DNA from: Tipula vernalis
Taxonomy: Eukaryota; Arthropoda; Insecta; Diptera; Tipulidae
DNA: 64,000 nt
Assembly (NCBI GenBank): GCA_958295665.1
Contig: OY282558.1
Coordinates: 134,748,326 to 134,812,325 of the forward strand
Direction: 5' to 3'
Under the pieces are notes generated by a model. That model saw only the letters and a list, made by a program, of their open reading frames with translations. It made no database searches and was not told the origin of the DNA. Below are positions 53,521 through 64,000 of this stretch, piece by piece (the stretch's first letter is position 1; the number at the start of each line of letters is the position of its first letter). The translations under genes were made by a program, and so were the position numbers.

Positions 53521-56265
53521 AAGCTGCGAATTTGTCTTATTTGTTTTCTATTTGTAATTTATACTCTCTGAATTACAGTTTGCTTGTCATTGGTCAAGTG
53601 TGAGCTTTGCGTCTCGGTTTGAGAAACAGTTTGATTGTCTGAGTTTCAGTATAAGTTGTGAGTGTGGGTTTTAGTATGAGTTTCTTTGTCTGACTTTCTA
53701 ACAATGGTTTAGTCAAAAGTCATTAATAGAAAGGTAAAGTACTTTGGAATTTTTTTTGACCATTTTGACCTATAGTTGGGCTTTTTTTTTGGGTTACTGA
53801 AGTGAAAAGTGTGCAAGTAAATTTAGACTAGGGAATCCTTTCTTGCGGTTAAAAACACTTCGGATTTTCCTGGGCAATTTTGACCCAAAATTGGGGTTTT
53901 GTTGGAAACTGGTGGGTGATGGAGCAAAACGGACATCGGATTTATATTCAACGCATCAAAATACATAAGAATTGACATGTCAGACCACGGGTTCAGATTT
54001 TTTTTTTTTTTTGTGCGCCGGTGTAATAATCGCGTTGCCCGGTTTATTTTTTTTCGAAGCTTTAGCTGTTTGTTTTGAAAAGTTTCTCGTAAATACTCAT
54101 TTGGCTTGGACACCAATTCGCTAGAAGGGCAATAAAAAACCATATAAACTGCATCTCTTCTTGTATACAAATATATATTCGTGTTTTTGTATACACATTT
54201 ACCCTTGTCTCTACTATTTGCACAAAAACCATTTGTATTGTAAAATGAATGAATATTTATGCTCAAACAATTACAAATTCATATGGTCGTTTGAAAAAGT
54301 ATAACAAAAGTATGCTGTACCTACTGCTGCTGTTTGTTTTTAGCTCGTATGTGAATCTGTTTATTTACAATTGACAATGAGTATACGTTGTTACGGGCTT
54401 CATATATGTACATATGTTTATAAATTGTGTAAAATTATAGTATGTACGCGCGATATAAACTTTCATTTTAGTACAAATAATAAAGCTCGGCACAAACAAA
54501 ACCGTAAAAACAGTTCGCGTACACATTTCAAAACAATGAGATAACGAATAACAATAATTTTAATGATCCCACTTTTATGTTTTCCTTCGTTATGTGTGCA
54601 AGCTTTTTTTTTAGTAGGGTAAATGAAAAGCTTTGTTGTATACGTAAGTTTATGTATATAACAAATTTTAATTATTTTTGATAAATTGTATTGTTGAACC
54701 GCTGTTCACAAACTTAAATTTGACAGTATATTATGAAATTTGATTTTAATCGTTTGGTGTGAAACAGGTACACAAAATTATTTGTTTTTAATAGTTCTGA
54801 TTCCAAATCTCTTTTAATTAATTTTTGATTGGATTTCGCTCAAACTTCTACCTCGAGCAACACAAAAATATTTTGTCTATACAATATACAACACATATAG
54901 TTGAAGCTTATTTTCAATATTTTATTATGGGACCTTTCACCTCATAATTTATTGAATGTAAATAAAGTCCTTTGGCCATATATCAAAATAAAATGTTCTT
55001 CTATGGTATTGTTGTATATACGAATATTTTAAACCATTTGTTACACGACTGGAGAACAATACACAACAATATAGACGGTATACCATATCCGTGGAATATT
55101 CAATATCCTCACCAAAACAAAAACAAAAACTGTCGAACGATTGAAAAAGACGAATCTCTTTACGTATGCATAGGATGGAAATGGAAAATAGTAAATTGTG
55201 TATGTTACATTGTGGTGCTTATATGACCGCAACATCACCAACTTTGTTTGGCGTTTTTCTGTTCATCGTTATTTTTTTTTTTTTTTTCAATGAAATTAAA
55301 TTAAAATACTTTGTGTTCAAAAGTGGATATAATTTATGGTGTTTTTGGTGACATTCTATTTTTTCCTATTTTTGTACAAGTAAACCACCAATATACGAGT
55401 ATGTACCATACATACAATAGAATGTAAGCATTTGTTTTCGACTAAAACTTTATACCAAAAAAAAAATCGAATTTTTACGGTTGGTAAATTTGTCAGCATC
55501 AACAACGTTCATGAATCATATTCAATGGATCACTGCAATTGAATTTGAATATTGGATATTGAATTTAGAATTTATTTGAAACTTTATTAAAGTGGGTCAT
55601 TGAATTGTTGCAATTTTATAGCTGGTACAAAGTTTAAAATTTGTGATTGAACAATTTGATTGATAAATCGATGGGACCACCACAAAATTTGTATAAATAA
55701 CTAATTCACTCAGTAGGTTAAAATGGTAGGCAGTGAGTATCATATTCTAATAATATTCATTATCACATTCAATTTTCCTATTTGATATGAAGGAAGGAAT
55801 CAAATATCTGCTTATTGGGTTTTGTTAAGTTCTAGTACCCATATTTTGTCGATTTTATTCCACAAAAATAACAGTGGCAGTTTTATTTGATCTGTAAAGT
55901 TAATTATTAGCCTTTAACAATTAAAAATTCCGAAATATTACAAAACATTAATATAATCCAATATTTGTATGTCTGAAGAGTAACTATTTGATGAGTGTGA
56001 ATAAAAAAAATAACAAAAAATTACTCTGTTAAATTAGATATTTTCCAATTGGAATTTAAATTATATGAAAATTTAAAGTTTTTGTAATTTTGGATTTTTC
56101 GTATAACCAAACCGATTCTTTTCATCAGGAAACAAGTTCTTTTCATTGTTTTCAGATAGCTGGACCATCTATTTCTCTCGTTAAGCAAAAGCATCTAATT
56201 GTGTTGAACATTACTACAATTCAGATAATTTAAAAGTTGACTGATTTTTGATGGTTTAAATAATT
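53521..56265. other. AT-rich non-coding DNA
   Basis: No gene or element edge is recognised. Poly-T tracts lie at 54001-54013 and about 55273-55287. Short GTACATATGT-type strings occur (54400-54460, 55400-55410). Possibly unique host DNA. Confidence 0.5.
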
Positions 56266-56269
56266 ATTT

Positions 56270-56640
56270 AGCGTCGATCCTGGAAATGTTCCGAAGGTCC
56301 CGCATATTTCTTAGAATAGCTAAGCTATATAGCGGTCAATTTCACCAAGCCGATCCAATTATAATGAACTATAATATATTTCACAGTTTTTGGAATTTTT
56401 AATAATTTTCCATTAATTTAAAAGTTTTATATCGCCGACCGCAGAGATGTCCACAATGTCTTGCCTATATTTTTGGATAACTTGGCTATATGCCAGTCGA
56501 CGTGGTCAATCTTATCCAATGTGATGAACTATACTATACTTCACAGAATTTAGAATTTTTAATAATTTTATTGGTTTTAATAATCGTTGTATCTCCGATC
56601 ACAAAAATGTCCACAAGGTCTTTGCCTATACGAGAACAGA
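56270..56640 (+). repeat. Tandem repeat, about 165-bp unit, just over two copies
   Basis: GATGAACTATA..ATA..TTCACAG, AATTTTTAATAATTTT and CGCCGACCGCAGAGATGTCC/TCCGATCACAAAAATGTCC recur with a spacing of about 165-170 bases (GGTCAAT at about 56334 and 56502). The copies differ considerably. The block is directly followed by the Mag-like Gag at 56640. Confidence 0.7.
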
Positions 56641-59215
56641 TTTCGCATCTTATCTAGAACGATTTGAACAGTTAGCAATCGTAAATAAAGTTAAAACCGA
56701 AATAAAACTGCCGCTATTTATAACATTGATTGGTTGTGAAACATTTGTGTGTTCCAAATACTCCCCACGAAAAGACTTTTGATGAAGTGATAAGCATATT
56801 AAAAGACCATCACAAACAATAAAAAGCAATTGTATTCGGGTGTTTTTAATTCCATAAACGGGACCAAGCCACAAACGAAAATATTTCCAATTATGTAGTA
56901 CAATTAAAACGGTTGTCAAAGTCGTGTAACTTTGGCACGTTCTTTGATAACGCGCTATGCGATCGATTAATTTGTGGTTTGAAAACGGAATCTATACAAA
57001 AAAAAACTATTGGCGGAAGGAGGTGATTTATCATTTGCTGACGCTTATCAAAAAGCATTGACCATGAGAAGCCAAATCCATGTGTGATAATGCTGTAGCG
57101 AGAGTTGGTCAGTTTAAGTCTAATTGGAGGTTTAATGGGTATAACGCGCCATCGAAAAGTGAGAATCAAAATTCTTGTAGTAAGTGAGAGATTTTGGCGA
57201 TGTTTTAAAGAAAAGGACACGGTAAAAAATTTGTAGAACACAAAATAAATCGGTACATACAATGGAAGAAGAGTCAAAGGATATGTTGGATACCTTAAAT
57301 TGTATCAACGTCGTGTCAGCTGTTAAAAGTGATCCGCATATAGTTGACGTAGAAGTTAATTTGGTTCCAATCAAATTGGAAATAGATACACGTACTTGTG
57401 CAACGGTGATTGAGTTATCAGTGTATAAAGAAAAATTTTCCAAAGTGACACTTGAAACTGAAGAATCCAAGTATAGGCCGTTACAGGTGAAAGAATGAAA
57501 AATCATCGTTTGGATCTTGTAGTTATTAGGTCAGAGAAGAAATTTACTACTTTGATGGGAAGGAATTGGTGAGACCAGCTTCTGCCAGGCTGGCGGATAA
57601 GTTTTGATGACGTTTCTTTGGAGGTGAAAGAATTCGGAATAAACAATTTTTTTTCATTGGAGAGTGATTTTACAAATGGATTAAAACCTCCCGTCGTGTT
57701 TTCAAATAATGTTTCCCCAATGTTGAAGTTCAAAGCAACAATAGTGTTAAAGGAAGATGCAGAACCCATATTTTGCAAACCTTATTCCATGCTTTTTCGC
57801 AATACGTTCGAAGGTGGTGGAAGAGATTAAAATAATGGTCAGTAATGGAGTCTTGATTCCGGTGAAACACAGGTGACTGGGCCAGTCCAATTATTGTAGC
57901 TCCGAAGGAGGACAAGGGAATCAGAATATGTGTCGACTTTAAGGTCAGCGTGAATAGATGGGTGGATTTTGAGCATTATCCCTTACCAAACATGGAAGAT
58001 GCCTTAGTGAGTTTATCAGGATGTAGCGTTTTCACTACATTAGACTTGACTGGGGCCAGCTTAGGTGGCAGAAAATTCAAAAAATGTGTTTACTATTAAT
58101 ACGCACTGGGGCGTGTATATATGCAACAGGCTCACATATGGAATTTCCAGCACACCAACAATTTTTCAGAGTTTAATGGACGAAGTTCTTCGGGGAGTAC
58201 CAAATACAGCTTGTTACATCGACGGTATCATCATAGCTTGGAAGAATCTGATGGAATGTAAAAATAATGTGGAGGAAGTGTTCCGACGTCTAGCTAGATA
58301 CAACATTCATGTGAATGAAAATAAATGTTTCTTTCTCGGAGAGGAAGCAGAATATCTTGGTCATAATATCTGTGGTGAAGGAATATTACTAAGTTCATGT
58401 AAGGTCGCTGCAATTAGGAATCGTCCGCAACCAAAAACTATTACACAAGTAAAGGCATTCCTGGGACTGGTGAATTATTACCGAAAATTCGTCCGTTGTT
58501 TGGACGAAAGATGGCGATGTGGCATTCACCGTTGTAAAGATATGTTTTCAGGTGATAATGTATTGTGTCATTATAATCCATCAAAACAATTGATTATGTA
58601 TAGCGTGTGATGCTAGTTCTTGTGGAGTCGGGGCCCTACTCATCCAAATGGAAATTGGGTTGGAGAAACCAGTAATGTTTGCATCTACAAGTCTGTCGAA
58701 AGGTGGAAAAAATTACTCGCAGCTGGATAAGAAAGCCTTAGCTAACATTTTTGGAGTAAAAAAATTTCACAAATTTTTATACGGTCCTTCGTTTAATTTA
58801 TTTACAGATCACCAACCCCTGATAGCTAATTCTATCCGAAGAAAGGCATTCCGGTTACTGCTGCACATGGTCTTCAAAGATAGGCCATCATACTATCCGG
58901 ATATAACTACACCCTAAAGTACAAGAAAGGAAAAGATCATACTGTATCACACGCGTTATCCAGGCTCCCAGAGGAAGCAGAAGGCAGTGGAGATATATTC
59001 GTACATCTAATAAACGCCTTTGCAGAAGATGAAGTCGTTCCGATATGTTATAGAGATGTCGCGAAAGAAATACGGTTTATTCAAATGTGCAAAATGGTTG
59101 GCCAGATTCCACCGAATTTAGCCCCATTTTTCGTCAGGCGAAACCAAGATATTACACCAATATCAGATACGGCCAAGATTTCAAAATTCCACGGTCACCG
59201 ACGAAAGTGATTTTT
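56640..59215 (+). pseudogene. Mag-like Ty3 element, gag to RNase H, decayed
   Basis: Gag (56640-57110) in broken frames includes KVKTEIKLPLFITLIGCETF and YVVQLKRLSKSCNFGT. Protease at 57262-57498 has EIDTRTCATVIELSVYKEKF, where the DTGA box reads DTRT. RT fingers follow (57870-58050), with the motif A region at about 58030-58060 in another frame. 58065-58610 encodes LTYGISSTPTIFQSLMDEVL and CYIDGIIIAWKN, where the catalytic YxDD box reads YIDG. RNase H is at 58648-58917 (MFASTSLSKGGKNYSQLDKK, FTDHQPLIANSIRRK). Changed protease and polymerase sites and many frame breaks make it dead. LTRs are not recognised. Confidence 0.87.
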
Positions 59216-59378
59216 TTTTTTTTAAATGTTAATTTCTAAACTGTCTATGTAGACTCGTAAATGAGTAAACTGTTTATTCATTCAAAAAGTATACTAAATA
59301 CAGTAACGTACATAGAAATGAAATTTCAAACTTTTATTATGAGTAATTAAAAAAACAAAGAAAATAAAAGTTAAACAA

Positions 59379-59706
59379 AAAATTCTGTGGATCGGATCCT
59401 AGAGATTTTGCTACTTGGCCACATACATAATGAAGTAACTAGAAACTATCCCAATATCAAAAAATACAACCCTTATTTTTGAGGATCGTCAGAGGCTTAC
59501 AACTCCAGTTGGTACCATATCGTTCTACAGAATTTTTTTGTTAACCAATTTTTGTTTAGAACGATATGGTACCAAATGAAGTTATAAGCCCCTGACGACC
59601 CGCAAAAATAAGGAAGGTGTTTTTTGATACTCAAACAGATTCTAGTTACTTCATTATGTATGTGACCAAATTGGCAAAATCTCACGTATCAGATCCACAG
59701 AATTTT
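59379..59706. mobile_element. 328-bp fold-back MITE
   Basis: The ends AAAATTCTGTGGATC and GATCCACAGAATTTT are exact inverses. The arms continue with CACATACATAATGAAGTAAC, TTATTTTTG, CGTCAG and TGGTACCATATCGTTCTA in inverted order over about 145 bases each, with a short loop near 59540. No coding. It lies where the transposase pseudogene on its right loses similarity. Confidence 0.88.
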
Positions 59707-59717
59707 ATATTAAAATA

Positions 59718-60415
59718 TAAATTCCGTCTTGTTGAAACCAAAGGTCGTTGACACGCAATTCATTCAATTTGGGCCACAAAAAACCAGTTAACACGTTGCG
59801 ATAACGTTCCCCATTCACTGTAAAGGCATTTTCCTGTTCTTTTTCAGAGAAAAACGGTCCAATGATGCCACCAGCTCATAAACCACACCAAACAGTGACT
59901 CTTGGAGGATGAAGTTCTGCATCGTGAGTAATATGAGGATTATCCGCTACCCAAATTCGACAATTTTACTTATTGACGTACCCATTAAGATGAAAATGAG
60001 CTTCATCACTAAAGTTGATTTTTGATGAAAAACGTTCATTTCGTTCAAACATTTAATTAACAAAACGACGACGATTTAAATGGTCTAGGGGCCTCTATTT
60101 TTGTGCTAGTTGAATTTTGTATGGTTGCAGATTAAGATCAACATGCAAATTGCGTCGTAATGTGGTTCGTGAAATGTTTAGTTCTTATAAATAATGCCTG
60201 GTTAATGTGCTTAGTTCATTATAAACACTTGCACTAACACTGCTGGATGAACATGTTGATACGGTCCACGTACCCTCTACTGAACCAGTTTCTTCCGAAG
60301 GATCAATAATTTTGCCAATTGCACGCTCAGTAGGACGTCCATGTCGACCAAAATTCTCACTTTATTTAAGAAATGTTGTCGTTTTTGAACGAATAATTTC
60401 ATAATACATCTAGAC
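59718..60415 (-). pseudogene. Tc1/mariner-superfamily transposase, C-terminus missing
   Basis: On the minus strand: N-terminal part (LQPYKIQLAQK), then FSSKINFSDEAHFHLNGYVN with the first catalytic Asp, CRIWVADNPHITHDAELHPP, RVTVWCGL, AGGIIGPFFSEKEQENAFTV, GERYRNVLTGFLWPKLNELR and DLWFQQDG with the second Asp. Sequence stops at the MITE edge, so the third acidic residue is lacking. It belongs to an IS630/Tc1/mariner group with SDEAHFHLNG and FQQDGA boxes, different from the mariner at 32 kb. Several stops are present. Confidence 0.85.
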
Positions 60416-60549
60416 AATCAAAATGCGTTTTTAACTTTTCATATTTCCAACAGATGGCCCACCCCTGCTCGGACATCGTTCAAGTGGATTTGTTAAACTA
60501 ATTTGAATCAATATGGAACCTTTATGTATAGAAAGCTGGGTTAGATAAA

Positions 60550-61340
60550 GCCTGAAAAGTTACAGATTTTTTTAAAATTTTTGGCAAACCAAATGTTTAA
60601 GTTTTTCACCGTATCATATGGGCTGACTCTCTTGTAATCCATATGTGAGCACGATTTCTAAATAGATGGAACCATAACACATCCGCACACATAATCTTAA
60701 GAAATGCCACGTCGTCTAAAGAACATAGAATTTAAAATATTTGTTCAAACTAAATTTTTCAATATTGTCACTGTATCGTAGGGACGAATCCCTTGTAACC
60801 AATATGAAACCTTAATTATAGATAGCTGAGATCACAATACATCCGTGAAAGTAATCTTAAAATATTCGAGTACAAAGAGCTACAGAGTTTTCTAAAAACT
60901 TTACCAAACCCAATTTTTCAGGTATTGCTGCATCATATGGACCCTTGTGGTCCATATCGGACTCTGATCTTTAAATAGTTGCGATTATACCACATCCGCA
61001 TAAGCTATCTTTAAAATAGAAGTACAGAAATTTTAAAAAATTTTACCTAAATCAATTTTTCAGTTTTTTCACTGGCAATAAAAAAATTACCCTTGTAACG
61101 AATTTGGGGCTTTGGATTGCCGGAATTATCAATCAATAGCCCATCCCACATCCCTGAAAAAAACTCGAGTCAAAGAACTACAGAATTTATTCAAAATTTG
61201 ACCAAACCCAGTTTTTCAGTTTTTATACTGTATTCCTTGGACTGAACTCAAACTAAATCAAACTAAATCTAAATTTTTCAGATTTTAATGTATGGACCCT
61301 TGTAACCAATATGCGCTTCTAGAGGTAAATTTAGTTGGTA
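60550..61340 (+). repeat. Degenerate tandem repeat, about 150-200 bp unit, five copies
   Basis: CCCTTGTAACCAATATG-like strings occur at about 60631, 60792, 60944, 61092 and 61298. Most are preceded by AAACCAATTTTTCAGTTTTT and GTATCATATGG and followed by CACATCCG...AATCTTAAAA. Spacing is 161, 152, 148 and 206 bases. The copies are old and diverged. Not similar to the repeats at 14.4 or 56.3 kb at a level I can see. Confidence 0.7.
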
Positions 61341-61739
61341 AGTGATTGAACGGTGCGACATATGTCAAATCCATAGATATGTCTTTAATACAATTTTGTC
61401 CTGATAACAGAATATTTTCGTTTCTTCCTAACAAAAAGGGCCAACAGTGGTATTTATAGTCGACATCAAAATTGTGATCACGTAAAACTCCTATTGCGAT
61501 GTTTGACTGGAAGGTCCATATTCTTCGACTGCTTTTGGGTACGTCGATAATTTATTGGTGTTAACTACAACTCACTTTAAGCGCTGTTTTTGACTATTTG
61601 TTTTGAAACAATACAGATCCGCCTTCGATTTCAATAATGGGAGACCAACGATTTGAAAAAACGACGATATAGTTCTCCAAGATCAAATTAAGTTACTTTC
61701 ATTTGTCAAAATGATAATGGAGAGCCTTAGCTCGAAGGA

Positions 61740-62440
61740 GATCTGTTAATTCAATGCCGCTCTGGAAAGATGCAAACCAATGGTATATCTATTGTTTTTC
61801 CCACATGTTGGCTTGCCTGTTTTTCAACCGTCAATACTTTTAAATATAAGAAACCGACAAACTGAATATTTCGTCACAACTGCATGTAATTTGAAGTGGA
61901 GTGAAATAACTAATGGAAGATCAGTGTTCGAAATTTCGTCCGATTTAGTCGCTAGGGTCTTCAAACTAAAGTTTCAAGAATTGCTCGATGACATACCAAA
62001 AGAGCATTATCTCGGAGTTTCAGTTGATAAGGTGCAGGGTTAATTGTCTGACAATAAATTCATTAAATTCTCAATAATTTTATCAAAAACTTCATGCAAT
62101 CGGTTCAGAATACCTCGAGACGAATCGCTTGTGACAGTGCAATAATAAATGTTGGTTTATCAAGGCCCATCATGATGAGATTAGAACGTACATGTATGTA
62201 ATCGAAATATGGAAGTACAACTGAGGAAGTTTGGTGCCTGTTTCCAGATAATCTAAATGCGTTATTTACTGAACAAGCCATCGAAGAAAGTGTTAATCGA
62301 GCTGCCATCGAAAATGCAATGCTCACAAAATTTTTGAAACTAAATTAAAGTGACGAAAATGCTCGTGAACATTTATATCACGACATCCCAAAATATTTTC
62401 TATTTGACAAAATGAATGGTGCATATCGAAAGATTTTGTT
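61740..62440 (+). pseudogene. Helitron Rep/helicase protein fragment
   Basis: 61780-62043 encodes EYFVTTACNLKWSEITNGRS and SSDLVARVFKLKFQELLDDI, the Helitron-like N-terminal block that precedes the HUH Rep motifs. 62090-62440 encodes, in other frames, EQAIEESVNRAAIENAMLTK and LYHDIPKYFLFDKMNGAYRK, typical of the Rep-helicase linker. The HUH catalytic centre and the helicase motifs are absent between and after them. This is a deletion-scarred relic of a rolling-circle transposon; its TC and CTRR ends are not identified. Confidence 0.75.
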
Positions 62441-62955
62441 TACATTTACTTCTTATTCTCGTTGCTGAAATTTTATTGGGATCTTATCTTAAGATATATT
62501 CATATAACAGACTGCACTGATTATCAATTCCTCCTACTAATAAAGGGGAACCGGTACAATATTACGATCCACATATTCACAAACTGTAGTGAAATCTCTA
62601 AATAATGATCATCTTCCAGACCGATTATTTTTCATTAATGGTGGTCCAGCAACCTCCTTGAAGCTATCCAAGACTTTCATCCTAGGAAAATTTGAAAATA
62701 CCTCTGAGAACATGAACGATTTTTTTTTTTTTTTTTTTGTTAGAAAGCAACACATTTATTATAGTGAAAATTCTAGCAAGCAAACATGGTTCAGAATAGG
62801 CTCAGAGGAAACCAATAAGACCCACCCACTAAATCAAACTAACAAATTTCCGCGCCACCATAATCCTGAGCAGCGAGCAGTATAAAAAGTCGAGTTAGAT
62901 TGAAACTTCGCTTCCACTTATTATACCGAAATTTTTATCTTACTTGCTATTGATT
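62441..62955. other. Unassigned DNA with a poly-T tract
   Basis: 62589-62700 is open on the plus strand (FINGGPATSLKLSKTFILG), possibly further Helitron remnant but without a firm motif. A 20-T tract lies at about 62720-62739. Confidence 0.35.
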
Positions 62956-63665
62956 GGGTTGTTATCGCCATAATTGGTGGAATAATATTCTAGCGCCAAA
63001 ATTCGGAGATTACAAAATGTCGTGCTTGGAATATTTAAGAATATGTTTTTCAATATATAAGCTGGCCAAGTAGGACATTTCCGATAAAAGCAGCATCCAG
63101 GGATTCCTTTTATGATGAAAAGACGTAATTTTGCACTTCTTGATGTTTAAGTGTTGTAATGCGTTTTGATCTTACCACTCACTAAGTCTATTGAGGTCAT
63201 CTTGCAGTTACAAATTTGTTCAATCGTTGAGGAATACCAGATGTCATTTGATAACGTTGGATTTCTTATTGCCAATTATTACGTATTGTTGACGGTTTGT
63301 TAAGTATGACTTGAACCAATTAATGAATTCTAATGAAAATCGAAATGGAAATAGACTTTGGAGTGCTTTATGATTACATTTAGAATCAAATGTCTTGATG
63401 ATGCTTTTCTATATTCTTTATTACTTGTCTGGTGAATTCAACCAGCAGGTTAGCAGATATAGAGCTAATAGGCATTAACCCATGCCGTGTGTTGATTTTA
63501 AAACGTTGCTTACAACTAGTTCAAATAATTTAGCAATTGATAATGAAGTTGATATTCCTCTGTAACATGTGATATCATCCCGTTTGTCTGGTTTTACATT
63601 TTTCGGAAAACACAGCAGTGGTTAAGGAATGACTGAATTATTTGCACAACGCAATTACCAAAATA
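62956..63665 (-). pseudogene. Jockey/CR1-type LINE reverse transcriptase fragment
   Basis: On the minus strand, in broken frames: CYRGISTSLSIAKLFELVVS, IKTFDSKCNHKALQSLF (motif A degenerate), FSLEFINWFKSYLTNRQQYV, then LQDDLNRLSEW and NIKKCKITSFHHKRNP. The order is that of RT from motif 1 to the thumb. The catalytic YADD segment is deleted (the frame passes from HLVFLND to LQDDLNRLSEW). It is distinct from the LOA/I-type LINEs of the window. Confidence 0.78.
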
Positions 63666-63678
63666 CTCTCGTTAAGAA

Positions 63679-63973
63679 TTTGTTAAGAATTTAATTTGTC
63701 TGTCTGTACTAAAGTTGATTTTTCGGCATTTTTTATAGACAAATATATTAATTGTTCATGGCAATCCCAATATTTTCGATTTGGTAAATCAGAAAAATAT
63801 AGATATATTGAGAGCTTTTTTCAGTAGATATATTGAGAGCGATTGGCCTCTATATTTTTCTGATTTACCAAATCGAAAATATTGGGATTGCCATGAACAA
63901 TTAATATATTTGTCTATAAAAAATGCCGAAAAATCAACTTTAGTACAGACAGACAAATTAAATTCTTAACAAA
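63679..63973. mobile_element. 295-bp MITE, short relative of the 41.8-kb fold-back element
   Basis: The ends TTTGTTAAGAATTTAATTTG and their exact inverse extend through GTCTGTCTGTACTAAAGTTG, TTTTTCGGCATTTTTTATAG and CAATCCCAATATTTTCGATT to about 140 bases per arm. The centre (63800-63845) is imperfectly repeated TAGATATATTGAGAGC. A clear target duplication is not seen. Confidence 0.88.
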
Positions 63974-64000
63974 TATACGTGTGGGCATAATACACACACA

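Noticed and set aside
53823..54266. 147-codon minus-strand ORF
   Set aside because: Low-complexity, Lys/Asn-rich, no domain, no splice or start context.

Overview
This window looks like transposon-dense, AT-rich nuclear DNA of an insect, most likely a brachyceran fly. The basis is the mix of repeat families: Mag-like, CsRn1-like and gypsy-clade Ty3 elements, a BEL/Pao element with an env-like tail, LOA/I-type LINEs with RNase H, a jockey/CR1-type LINE, mariner, Tigger/pogo, a Helitron and many MITEs. The many short TGTACATATGTA-like strings in unique DNA agree. No bacterial features, rRNA, tRNA or CRISPR were seen. I name no species.

Host coding content is sparse. I support one spliced Ig-domain exon (9014-9119, +) and one probable C-terminal exon of an unrecognised protein (50088-50296, -). 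The rest is probably intron or intergenic DNA filled by nested mobile elements.

Layout. 1-5.9 kb: Mag-like gag-pol (-) whose untranslated leader holds a structurally complete Tigger/pogo element (2955-5469, TA duplication, 519-aa transposase). 5.9-7.1 kb: integrase and LINE scraps. 10.2-13.8 kb: CsRn1-like and LOA-like LINE remnants. 14.4-15.1 kb: tandem repeat. 15.7-22.7 kb: a Ty3 element with both LTRs and a CTAT duplication, interrupted by an unidentified 1.75-kb segment. 23.05 kb: MITE. 26.2-33.9 kb: BEL/Pao element (-) carrying four insertions: a 426-bp MITE-like element in env, a ~730-bp piece with a start codon and a small intron in RT, a 150-bp piece with a hammerhead ribozyme in RT, and a mariner in gag. 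34.6-37.6 kb: inverted-repeat elements, one with GGCCGAAT arrays in its ends. 38.1-41.5 kb: gypsy-clade fragment. 41.6-42.5 kb: LTR holding a ~580-bp near-perfect palindrome. 42.5-44.9 kb: CsRn1-like remnant. 45-46.6 kb: dispersed non-coding repeat. 46.75-48.95 kb: Mag-like remnant (+). 49.4-53.5 kb: LINE remnants, the host exon and a relic of an arthropod multicopy protein family. 56.3-59.2 kb: tandem repeat and Mag-like element (+). 59.4-60.4 kb: fold-back MITE against a Tc1/mariner-type transposase. 60.6-61.3 kb: tandem repeat. 61.7-62.4 kb: Helitron Rep fragment. 63.0-63.97 kb: LINE RT and a MITE.

Except for the Tigger transposase, every mobile-element gene I read carries a frameshift, stop, deletion or insertion. 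Insertion order can be read from the nesting: BEL before mariner, ribozyme element and MITE; Mag before Tigger; LTR before palindrome. The most notable item is the hammerhead-ribozyme insertion with its 7-bp target duplication.
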